64,000 nucleotides of DNA from Haloferax sp. Atlit-12N (GTDB lineage: Archaea; Halobacteriota; Halobacteria; Halobacteriales; Haloferacaceae): NCBI RefSeq assembly GCF_003383095.1, contig NZ_PSYW01000004.1:62001-126000 (forward strand). Direction: 5' to 3'. A model generated the notes under the pieces. It did no database searches. It saw only the letters and a list, made by a program, of their open reading frames with translations, and was not told where the DNA came from. Shown here piece by piece: positions 1 through 7,606 of this stretch. A program made the position numbers and the translations under genes. Position 1 is the stretch's first letter. Each line of letters opens with the position of its first letter.

Positions 1-697
1 GTCGGTCACCCCGAAGCCGGTTCGAGGGCCCCGAGATGCTTATCGCCCCGACGGGGTGGCCCTCGTTGTCGGTGACGGCGACGCCGACGGCGTGGAGTTT
101 CGGGACGATTTCCTCACGATTGAGCGCGAACCCGCGCTTACGAATCGTCGCCAGCTCCTCGAAGAGCGCGTCCGAGTCGGTTATCGTCTGCGGCGTCTTC
201 GCCGGGAGACCGTGTCGGTCGACGATGTCGCGGACGCGCTCGTCCGGGAACGCCGACAGGATGGCCTTGCCCGCGGCGAGTTGGTGGAGGTACGAGCGCG
301 TCCCCTCCCGCGCTGGCGTCCGGACCGAGTGCGCGCCGGCCGCGCCGTAGAGGTGGAACCCGCGGCCCTGCTCTTCCGTGACGCACCACACTTTCTCGCC
401 GGTCTGCTCGGCGAGTTCGTCCAGTTTCGGCTTGGCCACCTCGTACAGCTGGTGCTGGTTGCGCGCGTAGATGCCGAAGTCGAGGAGCCGAAGGCCGACC
501 CGGTAGCCGTCGTCGTCAGGAACGACGAACCCCTCGCGTTCGAGCGTCTTCAGATGCCGGTGGACCGTGCTCTTGGCCAACCCGAGCTCCGAGGCGAGCC
601 CCGTCGGCCCCATCGGCCCCCCTGATTTGAGCTGTTCGAGGATACCGAGCGACGTGGCGGCCGTCGTCACCGGTCGGCGCTGTTCGTCGTCTGTCAT
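1..697 (-). CDS. IclR family transcriptional regulator (3' end outside window)
   Basis: The reverse-strand frame opens with ATG at 697 and stays open to the window edge, giving 232 residues of a family that is usually about 250 long, so only the last residues are missing. An N-terminal winged helix (about residues 5-60, with the recognition helix ending LAKSTVHRHLKTLE) precedes an effector domain ending in GHPVGAISISGPSNRL, which is typical IclR. A TATA-like GATTTATCA lies about 26 nt upstream, which fits a leaderless start. The gene is divergent from the EthD gene at 841 and likely controls that catabolic region through the GTTCGAAC repeats between them; the regulatory target is inference. 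Confidence 0.9.
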   Translation of the reverse strand, partial: MTDDEQRRPVTTAATSLGILEQLKSGGPMGPTGLASELGLAKSTVHRHLKTLEREGFVVPDDDGYRVGLRLLDFGIYARNQHQLYEVAKPKLDELAEQTGEKVWCVTEEQGRGFHLYGAAGAHSVRTPAREGTRSYLHQLAAGKAILSAFPDERVRDIVDRHGLPAKTPQTITDSDALFEELATIRKRGFALNREEIVPKLHAVGVAVTDNEGHPVGAISISGPSNRLRGDR

Positions 698-731
698 CAC
701 CTATCTTCGGTGTTCATTCGTGATAAATCTT

Positions 732-769
732 GTTCGAACAGTTCGAACGGCAGTTCCACTCGTTCGAAC
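732..769. promoter_or_regulatory. Three GTTCGAAC palindromes, candidate IclR operator
   Basis: The perfect 8-bp palindrome GTTCGAAC occurs at 732-739, 741-748 and 762-769, and a related CTCGAAC lies near 784-790. They sit in the 143-bp divergent region, just upstream of the TATA-like element of the IclR gene. Three copies in 38 bp are unlikely by chance. Their position suggests autoregulation and control of the divergent EthD/TPP genes; this is inference. Confidence 0.5.
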
Positions 770-840
770 GACTCTGACGGCCGCTCGAACCGCGAATCGG
801 CGATAGAGCAAAGTATCGTCCGATTGGATAGCAGACGTGC

Positions 841-1161
841 ATGATTAAATTGGTGAATATGCTCGTCCGGGACGACGACTACACGCACGAGGAGTTCGTC
901 GAGCGGTGGCGGGGGAGCCACGCGGACCTCGCAAGAGAGCTTCCGGGACTCGTGAAGTACGCGACGAGCGTCCCGACCGACCCCGAGCGGTCCGAGTACG
1001 ACGGCATCGTCGAACTCTACTTCGAGGACATGGCAGCCCTGAAGGCGGCGTTCGACTCCGAGGCTGGCCAGCGCGTGAACGCCGACGCGGCGTCGTTCGC
1101 CGACATGGAACGGGGACCGACGCTCTACGTCGAAGAGACGGTCCACCTCGACAGGTCCTGA
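841..1161 (+). CDS. EthD domain protein, single domain
   Basis: This 106-residue protein matches the EthD/stress-responsive ferredoxin-like fold: an N-terminal MIKLVNMLVR strand, the EEFVERWRGSHADLAR helix with the W..xH signature, then PGLVKY and DGIVELYFEDMAAL. EthD-family proteins are small dimeric alpha-beta barrels found next to degradation enzymes; their activity is mostly unknown. It is the first gene of the divergent IclR-facing unit and is separated by only 4 nt from the TPP enzyme, so the two are probably co-transcribed. It is clearly paralogous to both halves of the protein at 5284-6009. Confidence 0.85.
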   Translation: MIKLVNMLVRDDDYTHEEFVERWRGSHADLARELPGLVKYATSVPTDPERSEYDGIVELYFEDMAALKAAFDSEAGQRVNADAASFADMERGPTLYVEETVHLDRS

Positions 1162-1165
1162 ACCC

Positions 1166-2860
1166 ATGAACACGAGCGAACGACTCGTCGAGAGCCTCGA
1201 ACGGCTCGGCGTCGAGCGAATCTTCGGCTACCCCGGCGGCCGCGTCATCGAACTGTTCGACCTGCTGCCCGAGTCGGACATCGACCTCGTGCGCCCCCGC
1301 GACGAGCGCGAAGCGAGCGTCATGGCCGAGATGCACGGTCGGCTGACGGGCGAACCGGGCGTCCTCGCCGGGCAGGGGCCGTGGATAGGGAGCCTCGGCC
1401 TCATCGGACAGATGGAAGCGCGCCTCGCCTCGTCGCCGATGGTCACCATCACCGAGGCCTCCGAGCGCGGGAACTACTCGACGCTCGCGCCCTACCAGCA
1501 GTCCCGCGGCGACTACGGCGGCCTCGAACTCCCGAAAATTCTCGACGCCGTGACGAAGGAACACTGGTTCCCGCGGACGCCGACCGAGACGGTTCGGAGC
1601 CTCCAACTCGCGTTCAAACACGCCGTCGCGGGTCGCCCCGGCCCGACGGCCGTCATCCTCGACGGCGACGCCGTCACCGAGGCGTTCCCCGACGAGTCCG
1701 TGCCGCCGGTCTGGGACGACGAGACGCAGACCAGAACGTGGACCGCCGCGCCGACGGCGCGCGACGTCGCAGCCGCCGCCGAGGCGCTCGAAGCGGCCGA
1801 GCGACCGGTCATCGTCTCGGGCAACGGCGTCCACGCGTCGGGCGCGTACGACGAACTCGCGGCGGTCGCCGAGGCCTACGAGGCGGCCGTCGTCACCTCC
1901 TACCTCGGGAAATCGACGTTCCCCGAGACGCACCGCCTCGCCGGCGGCGTCATTGGCTCGTTCGGTCACGAGGGCGCGAACCGACTCGTCAGCGAGGCCG
2001 ACGCGCTCCTCGTCGTCGGCTGTCGCATGAACCCGATGGACACCAACTGGCAGGCCCCCGACTTCATCCGCCCCGACGAGCAGACCATTATCCACGCCGA
2101 CATCGACCCGCGGAACGCCGGGTGGGTCTACCCCGCCGACGTGGGACTCATCGGCGACGCGTCCGAATCGCTGCGCGAACTCGCGGCCGCCGGCGGTACC
2201 GACAACGACTGGGCAGCGGACCGAGCGCGAGAGGCCCGCGAATCGTTCCACGCTCCCGAATGCGAGTCGGACGCCGCTCCTATCCTCCCCCAGCGGGCCG
2301 TCAAGGAAATCGAGCGCGTCGTCGACGAGGATACCATCGTCACCGCCGACTCGGGGAACAACCGCTTTTGGTTGCTCAACTACCTGCAGGTACCTGCCGT
2401 GCAGACGTACTACGGTTCCGGCGGCGTCGGCGGCATGGGCTGGGCGACGCCCGCCGCGGTGTCGGCCGCGCTGGCAACCGACAAGCACGTCGTCGGCGTC
2501 GCGGGCGACGGCGGCTTCGCCATGACGATGACGAGCGTCGAGACGGCGGTCGAACACGGCGTCGCGCCGACGTTCGTCGTCCTCAACGACACCAGTCTCG
2601 GGATGGTCAGACAGATGCAGCACGCGCCCGACGACATCGCGGGCGTCGAGTTCCACGACACGGACTTCGCGCAGGTCGCGGAGGCGTTCGGCGCGACGGG
2701 CGTCCGCGTCGAGACGCCGGACGAACTCGGCGACGCGCTGGCCGACGCGAAGACGCACAGCCTCCCGACGGTCATCGACGCCCGCATCGACCGCAGTCAG
2801 GACATGGCCGCGACGCTCCAGTCGTCGTTCTACGCGTCGGTCGGCGGGCTTCACGAGTAG
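1166..2860 (+). CDS. Thiamine diphosphate-dependent enzyme, acetolactate synthase-like
   Basis: At 564 residues this has the full three-domain length of the acetolactate synthase/benzoylformate decarboxylase family. The N-terminal Pyr domain (about 1-165) carries GYPGGRVIELFDLL and an activating Glu in the DEREASVMAE segment. The central domain spans roughly 185-340. The C-terminal PP domain has the ThDP/Mg motif GDGGFAMTM followed by NDTSLGMV. It begins 4 nt after the EthD gene. Being without a regulatory subunit gene and inside an IclR-linked region, it is more likely a catabolic 2-oxo acid decarboxylase or carboligase than the biosynthetic IlvB. The substrate cannot be read from the sequence. 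Confidence 0.85.
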   Translation: MNTSERLVESLERLGVERIFGYPGGRVIELFDLLPESDIDLVRPRDEREASVMAEMHGRLTGEPGVLAGQGPWIGSLGLIGQMEARLASSPMVTITEASERGNYSTLAPYQQSRGDYGGLELPKILDAVTKEHWFPRTPTETVRSLQLAFKHAVAGRPGPTAVILDGDAVTEAFPDESVPPVWDDETQTRTWTAAPTARDVAAAAEALEAAERPVIVSGNGVHASGAYDELAAVAEAYEAAVVTSYLGKSTFPETHRLAGGVIGSFGHEGANRLVSEADALLVVGCRMNPMDTNWQAPDFIRPDEQTIIHADIDPRNAGWVYPADVGLIGDASESLRELAAAGGTDNDWAADRAREARESFHAPECESDAAPILPQRAVKEIERVVDEDTIVTADSGNNRFWLLNYLQVPAVQTYYGSGGVGGMGWATPAAVSAALATDKHVVGVAGDGGFAMTMTSVETAVEHGVAPTFVVLNDTSLGMVRQMQHAPDDIAGVEFHDTDFAQVAEAFGATGVRVETPDELGDALADAKTHSLPTVIDARIDRSQDMAATLQSSFYASVGGLHE

Positions 2861-2949
2861 CACGCGTGACGAGTCGGCCGTCGCCGACCCGCTCGGTGGT
2901 CCGCTCCCCGGGAAACACTTTTCTCGCGCGCAGGTAGAACTACGATAGC

Positions 2950-3912
2950 ATGTCATCATCGACCGTGATGGTTACGGGCGGGACCGGTTTCATCGGCTCG
3001 TACGTCGCGTCGGACCTCGTCGCGGCCGGCCACGACGTGGTCGCCTACGACCGCTCGACCGACCCGCGCATCCTCGACAGACTCGGCGTCGCCGACGACG
3101 TGACGATACGCCGCGGCGACGTGACCGACCCGACCGACGTGTTCCGGGCGGTGCGAGAGTCCGGCACGACGCACATCGTCCACCTCGCGGCGCTCCTGAC
3201 GACGACGGCGCGAGAGAACCCGCGGGCCGCGCTCGACGTGAACATCCAGGGGACGAACAACGTCTTCGAAGCCGCGCGCGCCCTCCCCGAACAGGTCGAG
3301 CGCGTCGCGTGGGCGTCGTCGGCGGCGGTGTACGCCCCGCCCGCGAACTACGGCGGCGACTTCGTGAACGAGTCCGACCTCGTCTACCCCGACACGCTCT
3401 ACGGGGCGACCAAGGAGTACAACGAGCATCAGGCCCGAGTGTACTACGAGGACTTCGGCGTCTCGCACGTCGCGCTCCGGCCGACGGTCGCCTACGGCCC
3501 GTACCGCGAGACCGGCGGGTCCGCGTTCCTCGCGAACATCGTCGAGAAACCGGCGCTCGGCGAGCCGTTCAGCGTCGACTACGGCGACCAGATTATCGAC
3601 TGGCAACACGTCCGCGACATCGCGCAGGCGTTCCGCAAGGCGACGTTCGCGCCCGAAGACGACCTCACCCAACGCGTCTACAACGTCCGCGGGGAGTTGG
3701 CGACGATTCGCGAGGCCGCGGAGACGGTCCGGCGACTCCTCCCCGACGCCGACCTCACGGTCTCCGACGAGGGCGAACTCCCGTGGACCCAGGAACTCGA
3801 CATGACGAAGGCGCAAGCCGACCTCGGCTACGACCCGGAGTACGACCTCGAATCCGGGTTCCGCGACTACCTCAACGTGCTGCGGAAGGAAAACGGGTTG
3901 GAGCCGGTCTGA
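2950..3912 (+). CDS. NAD-dependent epimerase/dehydratase (extended SDR)
   Basis: The 320-residue protein opens with the Rossmann motif VTGGTGFIGSYVA (residues 8-20, GxxGxxG), keeps an Asp after the second strand (AYDRS) that favours NAD, and has the catalytic Tyr-Lys pair at Y151 and K155 in LYGATKEYNE. The C-terminal half resembles sugar-nucleotide epimerase substrate domains (RPTVAYGP, then WQHVRDIAQAF). It is on the same strand as the TPP gene, 89 nt downstream, so it may share the IclR-linked unit. It could act on a sugar nucleotide or on a catabolic hydroxy-acid intermediate; the context slightly favours the latter, without proof. Confidence 0.85.
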   Translation: MSSSTVMVTGGTGFIGSYVASDLVAAGHDVVAYDRSTDPRILDRLGVADDVTIRRGDVTDPTDVFRAVRESGTTHIVHLAALLTTTARENPRAALDVNIQGTNNVFEAARALPEQVERVAWASSAAVYAPPANYGGDFVNESDLVYPDTLYGATKEYNEHQARVYYEDFGVSHVALRPTVAYGPYRETGGSAFLANIVEKPALGEPFSVDYGDQIIDWQHVRDIAQAFRKATFAPEDDLTQRVYNVRGELATIREAAETVRRLLPDADLTVSDEGELPWTQELDMTKAQADLGYDPEYDLESGFRDYLNVLRKENGLEPV

Positions 3913-3964
3913 GCCGAGACCCGACGAGCCAAATCCAACCGCCGAAACGCCGCCGCGGAGCCGG

Positions 3965-4174
3965 TCACGGCCGCCGAGCGTCGTCGGCACCCTCGGTCTC
4001 GGGACCGTCCAGCAGGTCGCGGATATCGTCGGGGGACAGCAGGTCGACGAGGCTCTCGCCCGAGTCGTAGCGCTCGCGCTCGGCGGGGGTGAGATAGTCC
4101 GCGAGGTCGCGTTCTGTGAGCAGTTCCTCGAGTCTGTCGTCGAGGTCGTCCGGGTCGTAACCGGGGATGACCAT
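3965..4174 (-). CDS. Small acidic hypothetical protein
   Basis: A 69-residue protein starting MVIPGYDPDDLDDRLEE and rich in Asp/Glu with several predicted short helices (LTERDLADYLTPAERERYD, LLSPDDIRDLLDG). No motif was recognised. Its acidity and codon use match its neighbours, and it is the last gene of a same-strand row of four (tandem EthD, HD, cupin, this), 78 nt after the cupin gene, which supports it being real. A role as a small adaptor or antitoxin-like protein is possible, but nothing in the sequence shows it. Confidence 0.55.
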   Translation of the reverse strand: MVIPGYDPDDLDDRLEELLTERDLADYLTPAERERYDSGESLVDLLSPDDIRDLLDGPETEGADDARRP

Positions 4175-4252
4175 ACAACCGAATTGTCGCGAGCGCCCTT
4201 ATAACACGGCACTCGTCGCGTTTCCGACGAGTGCGGAGGGCGCGCCGCTTAC

Positions 4253-4630
4253 TCACTCCACGACGACGCCGTCGTCCTTCGCGTTCGGCGCGCCGACGAC
4301 GAACACCTCGCCCGCCTCGACGCAGCGCAGTTGCCGAACCTCCTCGGGCGAGACGACCACGAAGTCGCCCGGTTCGAGGTCGAGGGCGTCGGTCTCTTCG
4401 CCGTCGTCGCCGGCGAAGGCGAGTTCGAACGCGCCGGAGAGGACGTGATACAGCTCTTCTTGTTCGCGCTGGTAGTGCATCGGTCCCGACCCGCCCACGT
4501 CGAACGACCAGACCGACGGGCGCATCTTCCGCGGGCGAAGCTCGTAGCCGACGGCCTTGACTCGGGCGTCGGCGTTCTCCACGTCGTGCGGTTCGAGGTC
4601 GGCGAGGTTGACGCGCTCGTACATCGGCAC
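4253..4630 (-). CDS. Cupin-domain protein
   Basis: The 125-residue single-domain cupin has motif 1 reading MHYQREQEELYHVLSG (His, Glu and His ligands) and motif 2 LEPGDFVVVSPEEVRQLRCVEAGEVFVVG. In motif 2 the usual second-motif His is replaced by Arg (EEVRQLRC), so metal binding may be incomplete. The gene follows the HD gene by 59 nt on the same strand and probably belongs to one unit with it and the tandem EthD gene. Cupins in such clusters are isomerases, dioxygenases or sugar-binding proteins; no substrate can be assigned. Confidence 0.8.
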   Translation of the reverse strand: MPMYERVNLADLEPHDVENADARVKAVGYELRPRKMRPSVWSFDVGGSGPMHYQREQEELYHVLSGAFELAFAGDDGEETDALDLEPGDFVVVSPEEVRQLRCVEAGEVFVVGAPNAKDDGVVVE

Positions 4631-4689
4631 GAGCTACGAAGCGCGGGGTAATAGGTATGCTGACGAGTGTCGCGGCGGTTCGCGTCGGA

Positions 4690-5280
4690 CTACTGAGTCT
4701 GGGAGTATCGTTCGACCCACTCTTGGAGGCTGATTCCCATCGCGGCCTGCGTGATGGCGTTCGAGGACGCCGAGTTCGCGCTCTTGACGAGTTCGGCTTC
4801 GAGCGTCCGGGTCGGAATCTCGCCGATGAAATGGGGGATGGCGCGCTGGACCGCGAGCGGGCAGCCGACCTCGTGGGCGAGGGCGTAGCCCGAAAGCGAG
4901 TGCGGAATCTCCTGTGTCGCGTACTCGGGGTCGGGGTCGTCGAGCGCGTCGTCGTCCACGAAGTCGACGTACTCGTAGCACTTGCCCACGTCGTGGAGGA
5001 GACAGGCCGCGCGGACCACGTCGAAGTCCGGGTCCGCGCCGTGGAAGTCCCGCTGTTCCTCGGCGGCACGGACCGCGATGCGCGTCACGCCGCGGACGTG
5101 CTCGACGTTCGACACCTCGTGGATGTTCCACGCGTAGGGGATGTCTTCGATGTCGCGCCAACCGCCGCGGGCGAGACCGAGACACCACGCCTCGCTGACC
5201 CGGTCGCGGAGGCCGTCGTCCTCGATGTCGGCGAGTTCGGGGAAGGCGGCCTCGACCTGCGCGCGGTAGTCGTGCGACAT
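4690..5280 (-). CDS. HD-domain hydrolase-like protein
   Basis: This 196-residue protein carries the HD-superfamily pattern: NVEHVRGVTR with the first His, LLHDVGKCYE with the His-Asp doublet, and later His residues in IPHSLSGY and IPHFIGE. At the place where most members have the final metal-binding Asp it reads VKSANSAS, so the last ligand looks changed to Asn. Such proteins usually hydrolyse phosphate esters or nucleotides. It starts 3 nt after the stop of the tandem EthD gene, so the two are almost certainly co-transcribed, which hints at a job in the same degradative route. Confidence 0.8.
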   Translation of the reverse strand: MSHDYRAQVEAAFPELADIEDDGLRDRVSEAWCLGLARGGWRDIEDIPYAWNIHEVSNVEHVRGVTRIAVRAAEEQRDFHGADPDFDVVRAACLLHDVGKCYEYVDFVDDDALDDPDPEYATQEIPHSLSGYALAHEVGCPLAVQRAIPHFIGEIPTRTLEAELVKSANSASSNAITQAAMGISLQEWVERYSQTQ

Positions 5281-5283
5281 CGC

Positions 5284-6009
5284 TCAGCGGTCCCCCGTCA
5301 CGTCTTTCTGGACCGTCTCGCGGCCGACGAACCGCGGGCGGTCGCCGATGGAGAGGAAGTTGTCCACATCTTCGCGGGGCGCTTTCGCCTTCGGGTGGTC
5401 GGGGTCGTAGTCGCGCGAGGATTCGTGGCCGAGGCCCGCCCGGAGCGCATCGAGGCTCTCGAAGTAGAGTTCGGCGACACCGTCGAACTCGGCGCGTTCG
5501 GGGTCGGTCGGGACGACGCGGGCGTACCGGACCACGCCGGGAATCTCGCGGGCGAGGGGGACGTGCGTGTTCGCCCAGTGGTCGAGGAACTCGTCGTGGC
5601 TCATGCCGTCTTTGCGAACGAGAAACGCCGAGTGCTTGTAGAGGCCCGTCGTGTCGCCGCCGGTCTCGTCTTTCTCGACGACCTCCTCGCCGATGATTCG
5701 GGGGCGTCGCTCGACATCGAGGAAGTTGTCCACGTCGGCTCTCGCTTCTCTCGCCGTCCCTTTCGCCGGGTCGTAGTCGCGCGAGCCCTCGCTGCCGAGC
5801 GCGTCGTGGAGGGCGTCGAGGTCGTCGAAGTAGAGTTCCGCGAGACCGTCGAACTCGGAGGCTTCGGGGTCGACCGGAAGCACCGTCTGGTAGCGGACGA
5901 CGCCTTCGATGTCGCGGGCGATGGGCGTGTGATTGTCCTGCCAGTACGTGACGAACTCGTCGTGACTCATCCCCGCCTTGCGGACAAGCAGGGCTACGTG
6001 CTTGTACAT
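5284..6009 (-). CDS. Tandem-duplicated EthD domain protein
   Basis: Starting at the ATG of MYKHVALLVRKAGMSHDEF gives 241 residues made of two near-identical halves (about 1-118 and 122-241). Each contains LYKH/MYKH, LVRK.GMSHDEF, a W....H.P.AR helix, GVVRY, FDG.AELYF, a DYDP segment, DVDNFL and RPR. A single EthD domain is about 100 residues, so this is an in-frame fusion that makes the normal dimer within one chain. Upstream in-frame codons lie in A+T-rich promoter sequence and were not used. It heads the row EthD-HD-cupin-small protein, divergent from the M24 gene at 6110. Confidence 0.85.
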   Translation of the reverse strand: MYKHVALLVRKAGMSHDEFVTYWQDNHTPIARDIEGVVRYQTVLPVDPEASEFDGLAELYFDDLDALHDALGSEGSRDYDPAKGTAREARADVDNFLDVERRPRIIGEEVVEKDETGGDTTGLYKHSAFLVRKDGMSHDEFLDHWANTHVPLAREIPGVVRYARVVPTDPERAEFDGVAELYFESLDALRAGLGHESSRDYDPDHPKAKAPREDVDNFLSIGDRPRFVGRETVQKDVTGDR

Positions 6010-6109
6010 GCGTACACCTGCCGATTCACGTATAAGACAATAAATCATGAGGTATGTTCCCAACGCCTGTCTACAACAAATTAATGTGATAGTCACGAGT
6101 GGTGGACGT

Positions 6110-7384
6110 ATGCCTTTCCACGAGCGGGGGTTCATGAGCGGGACCCGCGGGACGATGGCCGTCGACTGGGAACAGCGCATCGACGTGAAGCGGATGCGCG
6201 AGGAGCGGAAGGACCGCGCCCTCTCGCGGATGCGCGAGGCGGGCCTCGGGAGCATGCTCCTCATCGACGACCCGAACATCCGGTACGTGACCGGGTTGGC
6301 GATGACCGGCGGGTCGGGCGCGGACCACTACTCGCTGCTTCTGGAAGACGGCACGGTCGTCCACTGGGACACCGCCGACCACGCGAGCAACCAGCGGTAC
6401 AACTGCCCGTGGCTGACCGACGTTCGCTACGCCTGTCCCGGACTGGGGAACGTCCCGCGGGCTTCCGGCCGCGACTCGGCCCGGTCGTTCCTCCTCGACA
6501 AGATGGCCCAGACCGTCGTCGACGCCCTCGACGAGTACGGCCTCACGAACGAGGCGATGGGCATCGACACCGGCCACGCGGGGTTGCTCGACGCCTTCGA
6601 ATCGAAGGGCATCGACGCCCGGCCAGCGGAGTGCGCGGCGGTGATGGAGGACGCCCGAAAGACCAAGACCGAAGACGAAATCGAGTGTCTGCGGCAGGTC
6701 GCAGCCATCTGCGAGGCGGGCTTTCAGGCCATCGTGGAGAACGCGAAACCGGGCGCGCGGGAGTCGGAGGTGTGGGGCGACGCCGTCCGCGAACTCTGGC
6801 GGCACGGCGCGATGGCGCAGGGCGGCTACCTCACGTCGGGGCCGAACACCTGGCCGAAGCATCAGGCGAACACCACGGACCGGCTGATTCGCCCCGGCGA
6901 CCTCGTTTACGCCGACTTCTACAACGTCGGCTACCTCGGCTACCGGTCGTGTTACTACCGGACCTTCTCGATGGGCGAACCGACCGACGAACAGCGCGAC
7001 GCCTACGAGACGGCCCGCGACAACCTCTACGCCGTCCTCGACGAAATCGAGCCGGGGAAGACCACCGACGAAATCGCGGCGGCGTTCCCGGACATGGCGG
7101 GCGAACACGCCGACTGGTACGACGCGGACGAACACTGGCAGTTGACGACCAACCACTGGGCCCACGGCCTCGGCCTCCAACTGTACGAAGTACCGCTCAT
7201 CTGGCGCGGCCTCTCGCCGGACCACCCCATCGAAATCGAGGCGGGGATGACGATGGCCGTCGAGACCCAAGAGCCGGCGGGGAGACAGGGCGTCCGCGTC
7301 GAGGAGATGGTCGTCGTCCGCGACGACGGCGTCGAACTTCTCAGCCAGTGGCCGGTCGAGGAGATGACGGTTATCAAGTCCTGA
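6110..7384 (+). CDS. M24-fold (creatinase/aminopeptidase P-like) hydrolase with altered metal site
   Basis: From ATG 6110 this is 424 residues with an N-terminal creatinase-type domain (about 20-185) and a C-terminal pita-bread domain. Recognisable M24 positions are D269 (LVYADF), H352 (HWAHGLGLQ), E385 (AVETQEP) and E398 (RVEEM). The second metal Asp, normally in GY.SD..R, is replaced by Cys in GYRSCYYR (C281). Loss of a ligand is seen in M24-fold enzymes that are not dinuclear metallopeptidases, such as creatinase, so peptidase activity should not be assumed. Its start has no in-frame ATG closer to the domain except one inside the N-terminus. The neighbouring hydantoinase genes suggest cleavage of a C-N bond in a small molecule. 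Confidence 0.8.
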   Translation: MPFHERGFMSGTRGTMAVDWEQRIDVKRMREERKDRALSRMREAGLGSMLLIDDPNIRYVTGLAMTGGSGADHYSLLLEDGTVVHWDTADHASNQRYNCPWLTDVRYACPGLGNVPRASGRDSARSFLLDKMAQTVVDALDEYGLTNEAMGIDTGHAGLLDAFESKGIDARPAECAAVMEDARKTKTEDEIECLRQVAAICEAGFQAIVENAKPGARESEVWGDAVRELWRHGAMAQGGYLTSGPNTWPKHQANTTDRLIRPGDLVYADFYNVGYLGYRSCYYRTFSMGEPTDEQRDAYETARDNLYAVLDEIEPGKTTDEIAAAFPDMAGEHADWYDADEHWQLTTNHWAHGLGLQLYEVPLIWRGLSPDHPIEIEAGMTMAVETQEPAGRQGVRVEEMVVVRDDGVELLSQWPVEEMTVIKS

Positions 7385-7410
7385 TTCCTGACACGACAGA
7401 TGGCCCGTTC

Positions 7411-7440
7411 ACAAATTTTAAAAATTGTAGAATTTGTTGT
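7411..7440. repeat. A+T-rich element with AAATTGTAG-type motif (site A)
   Basis: In the 222-bp gap between the convergent M24 and hyuB genes, an A+T-rich run contains AAAATTGTAGAATTTGT, and ACAAATT (7411-7417) is inverted as AATTTGT (7431-7437). The same core, GAAATTGTAG, is tandemly repeated near 13250 and appears again near 46290. It could be a terminator between convergent genes or a protein-binding site; the sequence alone does not decide. Confidence 0.35.
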
Positions 7441-7606
7441 CTAGATTCGTCTGAACACAGTTTCATCGGGCCAAATCTAGTCATGAGAGATTACGACACA
7501 GAATATCGAACGAGTAGTCAGTAGTATGGAATATCTATAACGGCTGATTACGGCGGGGGGAGGACTCCCTGTGTCCCCGCACCAAAGCCCAGCAGACCGA
7601 CCGCCA

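Noticed and set aside
845-2959. A 704-codon open frame antisense to the EthD and thiamine-diphosphate enzyme genes
   Set aside because: It is Arg/Asp/Val-rich without any fold or motif, a usual by-product of the third-position G+C bias of the real genes on the other strand.
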